Origin: Clostridiaceae bacterium
GTDB taxonomy: Bacteria; Cyanobacteriota; Vampirovibrionia; Gastranaerophilales; Gastranaerophilaceae
Direction: 5' to 3'
Assembly: GCA_022641775.1 (NCBI GenBank)
Contig: JALCDS010000001.1
Location: 1 to 64,000 of the forward strand
DNA length: 64,000 bases
Part shown: piece by piece, positions 30,896 through 40,719 of the stretch
Layout of the letters: each line of letters opens with the position of its first letter
Position numbering within the stretch: the stretch's first letter is position 1
Program-made: the position numbers and the translations under genes
Notes under the pieces: generated by a model
Told to the model about the DNA's origin: nothing
Seen by the model: the letters and a program-made list of their open reading frames with translations, nothing else
Databases searched by the model: none

Positions 30896-31810
30896 ATGTT
30901 AAACAAAAAAACATTACAGTTTTATTGTAATATGACCCTTTTGATTGCCGCCATAATATCAGGACTTTCTTTTGTTGCGCAAAAAAATGGGATGGATTTT
31001 GTCGGGCCTTTTACCTTCAACACATTACGTGCATTTATTGGTAGTATTACTTTATTTGTTATTATTATATTTTTAAAAATCTTTTCAAAAGATAAAACAA
31101 TAAAGTTTAACAAGCGGGAATATAAAACCCTTTCAAAGGGTGGATTAATTTGCGGAATACTGTTATTTGCCGGGCTTTCAATAAATCAAATTTGTATGTT
31201 ATATTCATCTGCCGGAAAAGCCGGATTTATAACATCTTTGTATATATTATTTGTTCCTTTGATTTCTATATTTTTAGATAAAAAATTGGGTAAAAATGTT
31301 ATATATGGCATTGTCTTAGCATTATGCGGATTATTTTTCTTATGTTTTAAAACCGCAAACGGATTTAAGTTGAGCGATGGCTTTTTACTTGTCAGTGCAA
31401 TATTTTTTGCAATTCAATTGATTGCTGTAGGTTATTTTGCCAAAAAAGTTAATCCGTTAAAACTTGCATTAGCAGAATTTTTGGTAATGGGCTTTTTGAG
31501 TTTACCATTTGCATTGATTTTAGAAAGTCCTAATCCTGATTTGATAATTGCGGGAATGATTCCGATATTGTTTGCCGGTGTAATAGTTACGGCAGGAACT
31601 TATACGTTACAAATTTTCGGACAAAAGGCGACTAATCCTACAATTGCGTCATTAATTTTGAGTTCGGAAGCTATTTTTGCAACACTTGGCGGAATGATAT
31701 TTTTGAATGAATCGATGACTTATAAAGAGATTTTAGGGTGTATTTTGATGCTTTTAGCATTAGTTGTGACCCAAATTAATTTTGATAAAAAGCTAAGGAG
31801 AATAAAATGA
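30896..31810 (+). CDS. EamA/DMT family transporter
   Basis: Ten hydrophobic segments; AGKAGFITSLYILFVPLIS; ASLILSSEAIFATLGG. Confidence 0.9.
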   Translation: MLNKKTLQFYCNMTLLIAAIISGLSFVAQKNGMDFVGPFTFNTLRAFIGSITLFVIIIFLKIFSKDKTIKFNKREYKTLSKGGLICGILLFAGLSINQICMLYSSAGKAGFITSLYILFVPLISIFLDKKLGKNVIYGIVLALCGLFFLCFKTANGFKLSDGFLLVSAIFFAIQLIAVGYFAKKVNPLKLALAEFLVMGFLSLPFALILESPNPDLIIAGMIPILFAGVIVTAGTYTLQIFGQKATNPTIASLILSSEAIFATLGGMIFLNESMTYKEILGCILMLLALVVTQINFDKKLRRIK

Positions 31811-32547
31811 AAAAAGATAGTGAAGTTGAAGATTGTTGTATGGAGTTGAAAAAAACAGATTCTGAATTTGTGGAATTTTTTAATAAATTTGCATGTGAAG
31901 AAGTTGTAATTCAAACGCAACTTGATACAAAAACGCGATGGATGAGTATTTTGGCAACGCTTTTGGGTTGTCAGGGGGTTGATGAATTTAAGATTATATT
32001 GCCAAAAGCCCTAAAAGATTTAACCCCGATTGAAATAAAGGAGATTATTTATCAAGCTGTTGCATATTTGGGCATAGGAAGAGTTTATCCGTTTTTGGTA
32101 GCAACAAATGTAATTTTTGAACAAAATGGAATAAAATTACCGTTAGAAAACCAGTCAAATACAACAGAAAAAACAAGACTTGAAAAAGGCGTTCAAGCTC
32201 AAGTAGACATTTTTGGGGATGGAATGAAAGAATTTTATAAATCCGGTCCGAAAGAAACTGTACATATTAATCGTTGGCTTGCGGCGAATTGTTTTGGGGA
32301 TTATTATACAAGGAACGGTCTTGATTATAGGCAACGTGAACTGGTAACTTTTTGTTATATTTCTGCCCAAGGCGGATGTGAGCCTCAATTAACGGCACAT
32401 GCTCTCGCAAATTTGAAAGTTGGAAACAGTAAAGAAATTTTGATTAATATAGTATCGGCTATGATTCCATATATTGGATATCCGAGAAGTTTGAACGCAT
32501 TGAATTGTGTACAAAATGCCTCAAAAGAATTTGAAGAAAGGAAATAA
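31807..32547 (+). CDS. Carboxymuconolactone decarboxylase family protein
   Basis: RELVTFCYISAQGGCEPQLTAHALANLKVG; ATLLGCQGVDEF. Confidence 0.88.
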   Translation: MKKDSEVEDCCMELKKTDSEFVEFFNKFACEEVVIQTQLDTKTRWMSILATLLGCQGVDEFKIILPKALKDLTPIEIKEIIYQAVAYLGIGRVYPFLVATNVIFEQNGIKLPLENQSNTTEKTRLEKGVQAQVDIFGDGMKEFYKSGPKETVHINRWLAANCFGDYYTRNGLDYRQRELVTFCYISAQGGCEPQLTAHALANLKVGNSKEILINIVSAMIPYIGYPRSLNALNCVQNASKEFEERK

Positions 32548-32549
32548 TT

Positions 32550-32960
32550 ATGAAAAATGAATTTAATAATATTTTTGGACAAGGAAAGCCGAATGATGCC
32601 TATGCAAAGTATTTTTTAGGTCAAAGTTATTTGAATCTTTTGACAACAAGTGATGTTGTAGTTGCAAACGTTACATTTGAACCTAAATGCAGAAACAATT
32701 GGCATATCCATAATTCGGAAAAAGATTACGGACAAATTTTGTTTGTAACTTCAGGAGAAGGTTGGTATCAAGAATTTGGCAAACCTGCACAAAAGTTGAA
32801 AGCCGGTGATGTTGTGAATATAAAAACAGGTGTAAAACACTGGCATGGGGCAACAAAAGACAGTTGGTTTGCACATCTTGCATTGGAAGTTCCATCTGAA
32901 AAAGGTTCTACAGAGTGGTGTGAACCTGTAAGTGATGAAGAATATAACAGATTATCTTAA
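32550..32960 (+). CDS. Cupin domain protein
   Basis: NVTFEPKCRNNWHIHNS...GEGWYQEFGKPAQKLKAGDVVNIKTGVKHWHGA. Confidence 0.9.
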   Translation: MKNEFNNIFGQGKPNDAYAKYFLGQSYLNLLTTSDVVVANVTFEPKCRNNWHIHNSEKDYGQILFVTSGEGWYQEFGKPAQKLKAGDVVNIKTGVKHWHGATKDSWFAHLALEVPSEKGSTEWCEPVSDEEYNRLS

Positions 32961-32973
32961 TGAAAAGATTTAA

Positions 32974-34176
32974 TTATATATTGATTGAATTAATAATACT
33001 CATTATACCTGCAAAATCATCTTCATCGACTGTTTGCTTATAGAATTGGAAAATATGTTTATATGGAAATTCTTCATTTATTTTATCATGTAGATTTGCA
33101 TATTTCTGTACAGAAGTTGCACCTTCTTTTCTGGCAATTCTTTCTGCAAAATTTCCCAAGTAAGCTTTAAAATCAGTGGAAGGAGAGATATAGTTATCAA
33201 TTGCTCTTTGATAACGTTTAATATCAGGTATTTCGGCTTTTGAATTTCTCCTTAAGAAATCTCCGTCATCCATGCCTAAGGTGTACAACTTATATAAAAA
33301 ACATTTTTCATCCCATTTGGCATGTCCTATTTCGTGTCCGATTGTTTCAGTAAGGCGTTCTCTAGGTAATGACAAGTCTTTCATCCCTTTTAAATTGATA
33401 TTTACAGTGCCGTCATCATGATAACAGCCTCCATGTGTAGATTTTTCTCTAAAAAGAGATACTTTTGGATCTAATATAAAATTACTATCTTTTATATTTG
33501 CTTGTGCCATCCGATAAGCAAATTTATTTTTAGGGCTTACGAATGGTAAAAGATATGTATTTTGTGCTATGTCATTTAATGCCGATGATGAGGCTTTTGA
33601 ATTAATTAATGAAAAATCTCCGTTTTCATATATTGAAGTTTTATAATCATTTTGAAGAAATTTTGTAGGTTGACCGTTTTGTCTTTGCTCTATTAAGATA
33701 CTTTCAAAATTAGGCTTAATTTTTTTCCTGAAATGAGTGAATATTGGTTTAGTTTCACCTGTATGAGAAAAAAAATCTTCCGTAATAAAGCTTAATTTCC
33801 CATTTTCTCTAACATGAGATCTTATTTTTTTAGCATATATATCTAAATATTTTGAACCATCTTCCGTCAAATCCATTGTATCAGGATAGAGTTCTTCATA
33901 ACCTTTAGTTGTTTCTACAATATTTGTTTTATCTACTTTTTTTATGTATCTTTTTACTATATTTCCATCAGAATTTCTGAATGTAAGTATATCCGTATAA
34001 AAATCTTTAGGATTAAAATTTCTGCCAACTCTTACTGTATCAAGAGTTTGAGCACTTTCAGGGATACTGATTCCTAATTTTAAATTTTTAGATATTTTGA
34101 TTCCTAAATCTTTGCGTAAAAGTGAAGCGCCATTTGACGTTACTTTTGATAATATTCCATTTAAATTTGCTACCAT
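32974..34176 (-). CDS. Hypothetical protein with HEIGH zinc-metallopeptidase-like motif
   Basis: ETIGHEIGHAKWDEK in a 400-aa otherwise unrecognised protein. Confidence 0.65.
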   Translation of the reverse strand: MVANLNGILSKVTSNGASLLRKDLGIKISKNLKLGISIPESAQTLDTVRVGRNFNPKDFYTDILTFRNSDGNIVKRYIKKVDKTNIVETTKGYEELYPDTMDLTEDGSKYLDIYAKKIRSHVRENGKLSFITEDFFSHTGETKPIFTHFRKKIKPNFESILIEQRQNGQPTKFLQNDYKTSIYENGDFSLINSKASSSALNDIAQNTYLLPFVSPKNKFAYRMAQANIKDSNFILDPKVSLFREKSTHGGCYHDDGTVNINLKGMKDLSLPRERLTETIGHEIGHAKWDEKCFLYKLYTLGMDDGDFLRRNSKAEIPDIKRYQRAIDNYISPSTDFKAYLGNFAERIARKEGATSVQKYANLHDKINEEFPYKHIFQFYKQTVDEDDFAGIMSIINSINI

Positions 34177-34348
34177 TGTTAACCTTACTTTTTTACTATA
34201 TTATTTTCTACTTTTCTTTACAAAAACAATGATAAAAAATTATTGCTATAATTTTTTATTAAATTTAATGAAACTTAAATATAAAAATATTTATAAGATT
34301 GCAATATAAAATTAAAATTGGTAAAATGAAAATAAAATGAGGTAATTT

Positions 34349-35047
34349 GTGACAAAATTAAAGATTTACCAAAAAACACCGATAAAAGCATTTTGTGTAG
34401 TATTAGTTTTAATGTCAATTTTAATAGTTGCAGGATATTTAGCTTTCAGCGGAACAATTTCAGATGTAGAACTAAAAAATAGTATTTTAAGATTTTTTGT
34501 TGGAGCTATGATAATATCTGTCCCGGGCATTTTTGTGTTCATAATTTCAATTTTTGATAAAACCGAATATGTTTCAGAAATCAATATTTATGATAGTTCT
34601 ATAAAAATAGTTTATAGGTCCGGATTTAGAATTTCGAGAGTAAAAGAACTCTATTTAGCCGATATTAAAGAAGTAAAGGTTGCTGTATATATTTCTAAAT
34701 ATGTTAAATATTCAATAAATTTCAGAGGAAATGAAGGTAAAGAATCAGTTATTGTACGTTACGATGGCGCTTCTGATAAGGCAATAGGATTGAATCCGCA
34801 AAATTGTCTTTATAAATTATTTGATGTACAAAATCAATTACCTAATTTTACATTAAAGATAGTTGGAAGGAAACATCCTGATATAGTTGCGGATTTAAAA
34901 AATTATTATAAAACACAAATTCATACAAAAGATGCCACAAATAATAATAAAGTCATATTAGAAATCATATTACGAATTATAGTTATGCCCTTGTCATTAA
35001 TATTAATCGCACTGGTTTTTTACATTTTAATGTTACACTCAATTTAG
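34349..35047 (+). CDS. Hypothetical membrane protein
   Basis: Two N-terminal and one C-terminal hydrophobic segments. Confidence 0.6.
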   Translation: MTKLKIYQKTPIKAFCVVLVLMSILIVAGYLAFSGTISDVELKNSILRFFVGAMIISVPGIFVFIISIFDKTEYVSEINIYDSSIKIVYRSGFRISRVKELYLADIKEVKVAVYISKYVKYSINFRGNEGKESVIVRYDGASDKAIGLNPQNCLYKLFDVQNQLPNFTLKIVGRKHPDIVADLKNYYKTQIHTKDATNNNKVILEIILRIIVMPLSLILIALVFYILMLHSI

Positions 35048-35079
35048 CATATTTATATTGCAAAATAAGGTATTTTTCA

Positions 35080-35499
35080 TTAATTTATAATTAAAATAAT
35101 TTTGAAAAGAAATATTATTACTGTTGCAATATAGAGGTATATAACGATAGTAAACTGTTTTGAAAAATTCAAAATGACATAATACTTTGTGTTATCTTTA
35201 TTTTCTGTTTTATACTTTTTTTCAAGTTCAATATCTGTTTCGTATTCAATATCGTTATAAGTTTGTTTACTTTTGGGCGGAACGTACATCTGATAATATT
35301 GAATCAAGTATTCATAAGCTACATTACACTTTTTTAAGGTGTTTTGTGCCACTTGAAATAAGTCCTTATCACTAAAATATTTATCCGGATGACAAAGTTT
35401 TACCAGATGACGATAATGTTCTTTAATTTCAGCTAAAGTACAATTATCACCCAGTTCAAGTGTTTTCAAGTTTTTCCGATACAAAATTTGCGAAAACAT
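35080..35499 (-). CDS. Membrane-anchored J-domain (DnaJ-like) protein
   Basis: LAEIKEHYRHLVKLCHPDKYFSDKDLFQVAQNTLKKCNVAYEYL with HPD; C-terminal TM segment. Confidence 0.82.
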   Translation of the reverse strand: MFSQILYRKNLKTLELGDNCTLAEIKEHYRHLVKLCHPDKYFSDKDLFQVAQNTLKKCNVAYEYLIQYYQMYVPPKSKQTYNDIEYETDIELEKKYKTENKDNTKYYVILNFSKQFTIVIYLYIATVIIFLFKIILIIN

Positions 35500-36450
35500 T
35501 TATTCTCCCATTTCTTTAAGCAGTTTTTTTATTTGAATTGCTGCTTCAGGGTTTTTCAATTCAATTTTCTCAAGTGTATCGGCGTTTGTTTTCGCATCAT
35601 AAGATTTGTAACTTTGAAAATATGTTGCAATCAAAGCCATTTCATCTTTGTCATCAAGTCTTAAAACTAAATCAAGGTCTTGAATAGCACTTTTGTCATC
35701 GTTCAAATGATATTTTGAAAGTGCACTGTACCTGTATGCTTCAATATTTTTAGGTTCAAGTTCAATAGTTTTTTGAAAATTTTTAATAGCAGCTTCATAA
35801 TTTTTTGCACAATATTCAATCAGTCCTAAGTTAAAATATATATCAGTGTTTTTTGAATCATATTCTAAAGCTTTTTCGTAGCTAAATATTGCCTTATCAA
35901 AATCTTTTAAAAAGTAGTAAGCATTACCGAGATTTAAGTATGTACAAGATTTTTCTTCATTGTTTGGCTTTAGGTTCAAACTAATATTACAATCAAGAAC
36001 TACTCCGTCATAATCTTCTAAATAATATTTTGTATTAGCCCTGTTTATATAAGCGTTTGTATATTTCGGATTTATTTCAATAGATTTGTTAAAGTTTTCA
36101 AGTGCTTTTGTGTAATCCTTCAATTTGTTATAAATTAAGCCAAAATTATTGTATATGATTAAAAGGAGTTTTCCTTTAGGTTTATATTCAAGTGCATTAT
36201 ATGAATCAAGTAATGCCCCGTCATAATCTTTCAATTCATATTTAGTCAAAGCTCTATTGATAAATACTTCTGGATATTCATAATAAAGTTCTATTGCCTT
36301 GTTAAAATCTTTTAAGGCGCCCTCGAAATCACCCTTGTTATATTTATTTGAACCTTTGTTATAATATTTATAAGATTTACCTTCGTTACAGGTACAAAAC
36401 GTATAAATAACACTGCAAATAGCTAAAATCCACCAAAAATTCATATACAT
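35500..36450 (-). CDS. TPR protein with N-terminal membrane anchor
   Basis: Hydrophobic MNFWWILAICSVIYTF, then tandem TPRs; stop abuts next start (TAAATG). Confidence 0.85.
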   Translation of the reverse strand: MYMNFWWILAICSVIYTFCTCNEGKSYKYYNKGSNKYNKGDFEGALKDFNKAIELYYEYPEVFINRALTKYELKDYDGALLDSYNALEYKPKGKLLLIIYNNFGLIYNKLKDYTKALENFNKSIEINPKYTNAYINRANTKYYLEDYDGVVLDCNISLNLKPNNEEKSCTYLNLGNAYYFLKDFDKAIFSYEKALEYDSKNTDIYFNLGLIEYCAKNYEAAIKNFQKTIELEPKNIEAYRYSALSKYHLNDDKSAIQDLDLVLRLDDKDEMALIATYFQSYKSYDAKTNADTLEKIELKNPEAAIQIKKLLKEMGE

Positions 36451-36534
36451 AAACTCCTTATATCCCGATTGCATTATAATAATAAACTATACCTGTGCCA
36501 AATTCGGACAAAAATATAGTTTATTATTTGCTAA

Positions 36535-36819
36535 TTAAAAATTATTTCTATAATTATTTGAATATAGCTTATTTTCATAACTTTTGTTATAAGCTGTACC
36601 ATATTGATTGTAAGGGTTTACTGTTCCCTCTTTTCCTGTATATGGATTATAATTTCCTCTTGTTGAATAATTATCCAAACGTGTTTCATTAGGAGTAGAA
36701 CGGTTATATCCCTGAACGTACGTTCCATCTCTACGCATATAGCCATTTACATAATCAGCATTTGCTATACCTGTAAAGAAAAATAACATAGTTAAAATTA
36801 TTAATATTTTAAATTTCAT
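36535..36819 (-). CDS. Small secreted Tyr/Asn/Gly-rich protein
   Basis: Signal peptide MKFKILIILTMLFFFTGIANA; DYVNGYMRRDGTYVQGYNRSTPNETRLDNYSTRGNYNPYTGKEG; upstream GGAGG. Confidence 0.75.
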   Translation of the reverse strand: MKFKILIILTMLFFFTGIANADYVNGYMRRDGTYVQGYNRSTPNETRLDNYSTRGNYNPYTGKEGTVNPYNQYGTAYNKSYENKLYSNNYRNNF

Positions 36820-37056
36820 ACATTCCTCCATTAGGTTAAAACTAAAGTAACTCAACACAATATTTTAGTAACTTTTACCATTATAAACTATTTTAGAAAA
36901 TTCTACATCACTCAAAAGTATAATGTTACTATTTTTATAAAAACAATAATAATTTTAGATTATTCTTTTGCAAAATAAGGTATATGTATGATTTTATTTA
37001 TATAAAAATTAATTAAAATCTCAGTATTATGTCATGTTATCATAAGGATTTGTAAA

Positions 37057-37455
37057 ATGAAAAAATATGTAGTAATAGCTATGTTAATAATATTAGGGAA
37101 TCCTTCTTTTGGATATAATCCTTGCAACTGCCAAGGATACGCTGGACCTGGAGGACCTTGTTATGCGGGGCCGGGTGGGCCGGCATATTCCGGACCTGGA
37201 GGTGCAGCTTATGATGGACCTGGTGGACCTTGTTATGCAGGTCCTGGGGGAAATATGTATGCAGGACCAGGAGGGAATGCTTATGCTGGACCTGGGGGTA
37301 ATATGTATGCGGGACCAGGAGGGAATGCTTATGCCGGACCTGGTGGAAATGCCTATGATGGACCTGGTGGTCCTTGTTATACTGGACCAGGTGGGCCTTG
37401 CTATAGTGGACCTGGTGGTGGATGGAATTGTCCAAATGTATGTGGCAACCATTGA
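37057..37455 (+). CDS. Secreted glycine/proline-rich repeat protein (12 x YxGPGGxx)
   Basis: Signal peptide MKKYVVIAMLIILGNPSFG; CNC; twelve 8-aa repeats; C-terminal CPNVC. Confidence 0.8.
   Translation: MKKYVVIAMLIILGNPSFGYNPCNCQGYAGPGGPCYAGPGGPAYSGPGGAAYDGPGGPCYAGPGGNMYAGPGGNAYAGPGGNMYAGPGGNAYAGPGGNAYDGPGGPCYTGPGGPCYSGPGGGWNCPNVCGNH
37138..37425 (+). repeat. 24-bp coding tandem repeat array
   Basis: YAGPGGPC/YAGPGGPA/YSGPGGAA/YDGPGGPC... with many synonymous codon differences; a near-identical 48-bp internal duplication. Confidence 0.9.
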
Positions 37456-37565
37456 ATTTATTTAACTGCATAGACAGATTTACAAAATAAATATTAAAAT
37501 TTCTTTATATTAATTTCTTACAAAGTATAAATTGTAAAACAACAATAACTTATATTAATTTTTAT

Positions 37566-38504
37566 TTAGTCATATTGTTGTAATTCTTTTAATTTATTTA
37601 TTGTTTCAGATATATTTTTATATTTTTTAATATTACCTTGTTGTTTATATAAGCCTTGAGCTTTTAACAAGTCTGGAATCATCAAATTATAATTTTTAGT
37701 AGCAGCATAACAATTAGCTCTTAATAAATAAAAATATGCTTTATTTTGTTTCATTGAAATAGCTATTGTAGAGTCATTTACACAATTATTAAATTTATTT
37801 ATTTTCCCATATTCGGAACCTCTGTTGTAATAAAATTCGGCAACTTTATGTAAGGATATAGCTGAATCATAATTTAAAATTGAATTTTTCGATTGTTTTA
37901 ATTCACTATAACTTAAGCCACGTAAGTTATATATATATGCTTTTGTTTCAGAATTTGTATTTTTATCATTAATTATTTTTGTACATAAGTTAATAGTTCC
38001 TTTATAATCTTTGTTTTTATAGCTATCTACTACACTTGCATATAATTTATTTAAATACGATAAATCTTTTTGAGGTACAGAAGCTTTTGCAGGGACTTTT
38101 GCCATTGTTTGTATTTTGGGCTTATCAATAGTTCTTGACAAAAACGTATGTGGACCAATTATAGGACTTAATATTTTTGCAATAATAGCAATACAAACTA
38201 ACGTTGCAAAAATAGCATTTTCAACGTTATCATTACCAATTTTAGAAGAAACTTTTGTTTTAGCACTATTAAAATTTTCTGAATTATAATTATTATAATA
38301 ATTAATTAAGTATTCATGTGCAATGTTATACCTTTTTAAAGCTTCCTCAGCGACTTTATATAATCCCTTGTTTTGAGAATATTGGTCTGGATGACATAAT
38401 TTTACAAGATTTTTATATTGTTTATTTATATCTTCAAGTGTAGTGTAACCTTTTAATTGCAACATGTCCAAATATTTAAGATAAAGTTCTTTTGAATAAT
38501 TCAT
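37566..38504 (-). CDS. J-domain plus TPR protein
   Basis: LEDINKQYKNLVKLCHPDQYSQNKGLYKVAEEALKRYNIAHEYL; internal TM; C-terminal TPR-like repeats. Confidence 0.82.
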   Translation of the reverse strand: MNYSKELYLKYLDMLQLKGYTTLEDINKQYKNLVKLCHPDQYSQNKGLYKVAEEALKRYNIAHEYLINYYNNYNSENFNSAKTKVSSKIGNDNVENAIFATLVCIAIIAKILSPIIGPHTFLSRTIDKPKIQTMAKVPAKASVPQKDLSYLNKLYASVVDSYKNKDYKGTINLCTKIINDKNTNSETKAYIYNLRGLSYSELKQSKNSILNYDSAISLHKVAEFYYNRGSEYGKINKFNNCVNDSTIAISMKQNKAYFYLLRANCYAATKNYNLMIPDLLKAQGLYKQQGNIKKYKNISETINKLKELQQYD

Positions 38505-39163
38505 TATATATTATCTCCATTAATTAATATACTTTGTTCTGAATACAAAATAACGACAGGAATTGACATAGTTGCAATTAAAATAATAATAAATGTATAC
38601 AAGCTTATATGTAATAATAATCCAGCAATAAGTGCTATAAGATATGCCCATCTCCAATAAAAAGTGAGTTGATACCTTCCCGAAGGTTTATCTGTTTCAT
38701 CATAGTTTATATTATCATCTTTATCTTGCATTTGACAGTACCACATACAAGGAAATGCGGCAGCACCATATGAAAGCAATATTACAGGATAATAAGATGT
38801 TCCACTATTTGATAGGGCTGTATATAATATTAATAATCCCCAACAAATTAAAAATAATGCATTTAAAATTAAGGAAAACAATAATAGAAATTTTTTAACA
38901 ATAGATGGAATATTAAATTCAACAATTTTATAAATTATCATTAAAATCAATCCAAATCCAATGTATAAAATTCCAAAGAATATTCGTGCAAGGTATATTA
39001 TAATTGGTAATGTAATAATTAATCCGAAAACATATTGAATGAAATGACTAAAATCATGAGTTTGTGATAAAGAAAGCCAAATTAAACCTGTGCATGTAAT
39101 AATTACTTCACAAATTACCAATAATAATTTTACATTTTCAATTGGGTTTACTTCTTTTTCCAT
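38504..39163 (-). CDS. Hypothetical polytopic membrane protein
   Basis: Several hydrophobic segments; TAATG overlap with the J/TPR gene. Confidence 0.7.
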   Translation of the reverse strand: MEKEVNPIENVKLLLVICEVIITCTGLIWLSLSQTHDFSHFIQYVFGLIITLPIIIYLARIFFGILYIGFGLILMIIYKIVEFNIPSIVKKFLLLFSLILNALFLICWGLLILYTALSNSGTSYYPVILLSYGAAAFPCMWYCQMQDKDDNINYDETDKPSGRYQLTFYWRWAYLIALIAGLLLHISLYTFIIILIATMSIPVVILYSEQSILINGDNI

Positions 39164-39174
39164 AAAAGTATCTC

Positions 39175-40608
39175 CTATTTTTGGGTCAATTTCTTTTGCA
39201 TAGATTTTACACTATCTTTTGCTGATTTATTATTTGGTTCAATAGTCAATGCTTTACTATAATCTTCTAAGGCACCTTTATAATCTTCTGATTGTTCTTT
39301 AATAAATCCTCTTGAAATATAGCCTTTAACATCATTAGGATTTAATTCAATTGCTTTATTAAAAGCTTCCAGTGAACCTTTGTAATCTTTTAAAAGACCT
39401 TTCGCTGCACCTAATTGACCGTAAATATCTCCATCAGTCGGATTTAAAATTAGATGTTTTTCAAAATCTGCAACCGCTGATTTATAATTTTTAGAATAAA
39501 AATATGCACTGCCCCTCAAATAATATATATTTTTATTATTTGGTTCTATTGCCATTACTTTAGTAAAATCATCAATTGAATTTTTGTATTTTTTTATAAA
39601 CATATATGAAATGCCTCTACAACTATAGGCATTTATATCATTTGGTACAAGTTCAATGATTTTGCTATAATCAGAAATAGCTTTTTTATATTCTTGCAAA
39701 TTGTATTCAGCAGAAACTCTTCCTCTATAAGCATCTATGTAGTCAGGTTGTGTTTTAATTACTTTATTAAAATTATCAAGTGCTGCTTTATTGTTATTTA
39801 ATTCCAATTGAATAGAACCTCTTGTTATATAAACATTAGCTTCTTGATTAGGATTAATTGTTATAGATTTATTCAAATCATCTAATGCTCCTTTATAATC
39901 ATTAAGAAGAATCTTTGCTCCACTTCTCATATTATATGCAGAATAATCTTGTGAATTTAATTCAATAGCTTTATCAAGATCTTTCAGTGCATTATTATAA
40001 TCTTTAATTTCGTTTTCAATTTGAGCTTTAAAAAGATAATTTTCCTCTACATCCGGAACTAATTTTGTTATCTTGTTGTAATCAGCTAGTGCTCCATTAT
40101 AATCTTTTAATGTATATTTAAGAGTTGCTCTTGCTATATAAATTTCTGCATCAGGTTGCGGGGATAATTCAATAGCTTTATTCAAATCGCTGATAGCACC
40201 TTTATAATCTTTATTTTGAATTTTTACGCCACTTCTATTCAAATATACTGTCGGATCTTTTGGATCTAATAAAATCGATTTATCATAATCAGCTAAAGCA
40301 CCTTTAAAATCTTGCATCTTGAATTTTGCAAGTCCTCTGGCATAATATCCTCCATTGTTTTTAGGATTTAGTTTTATTGCTTGGTTTGCAGAAGCTATAG
40401 CTTCTTTATATTGTCCGGCATTTATTTGGTTAATAGCTAATAAAATATAATACTCTTGTGTACTGGTTTTAACTACTTCCTTTGGCTTCGTAATTTTGCT
40501 CAAGTTGTTATTTTTGTATTCTGTGGCACTAGTAGGACAAGTTCCAATATAAATTGCTGATATTAATATTAATGTCGCTACTAAAATTTTTTTTCTTGCT
40601 ATTCTCAT
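39175..40608 (-). CDS. Secreted/anchored TPR protein
   Basis: Signal-like N-terminus; roughly a dozen tandem TPRs (AI..NQAIKLNPKNNGGYYARGLAKF...). Confidence 0.9.
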   Translation of the reverse strand: MRIARKKILVATLILISAIYIGTCPTSATEYKNNNLSKITKPKEVVKTSTQEYYILLAINQINAGQYKEAIASANQAIKLNPKNNGGYYARGLAKFKMQDFKGALADYDKSILLDPKDPTVYLNRSGVKIQNKDYKGAISDLNKAIELSPQPDAEIYIARATLKYTLKDYNGALADYNKITKLVPDVEENYLFKAQIENEIKDYNNALKDLDKAIELNSQDYSAYNMRSGAKILLNDYKGALDDLNKSITINPNQEANVYITRGSIQLELNNNKAALDNFNKVIKTQPDYIDAYRGRVSAEYNLQEYKKAISDYSKIIELVPNDINAYSCRGISYMFIKKYKNSIDDFTKVMAIEPNNKNIYYLRGSAYFYSKNYKSAVADFEKHLILNPTDGDIYGQLGAAKGLLKDYKGSLEAFNKAIELNPNDVKGYISRGFIKEQSEDYKGALEDYSKALTIEPNNKSAKDSVKSMQKKLTQK

Positions 40609-40719
40609 TTAATTTATCCTTTATTTTAAATCTATAAATGCAATGTAATCATTTGGTAAACCTACTGCTGGTACTTATAAAAAAGTTGATTATACTATAA
40701 AAGTTATTAAGTTAAATAA

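Noticed and set aside
35187-35375. Plus-strand ORF opposite the J-domain gene
   Set aside because: Antisense of a conserved J domain; no start context.
37079-37471. Overlapping ORFs in other frames across the GPGG repeat (37079-37471 -, 37093-37452 -, 37109-37465 +)
   Set aside because: Stop-free alternative frames are a by-product of the 24-bp periodic, GC-richer repeat; only the 37057 frame has a signal peptide and start context.
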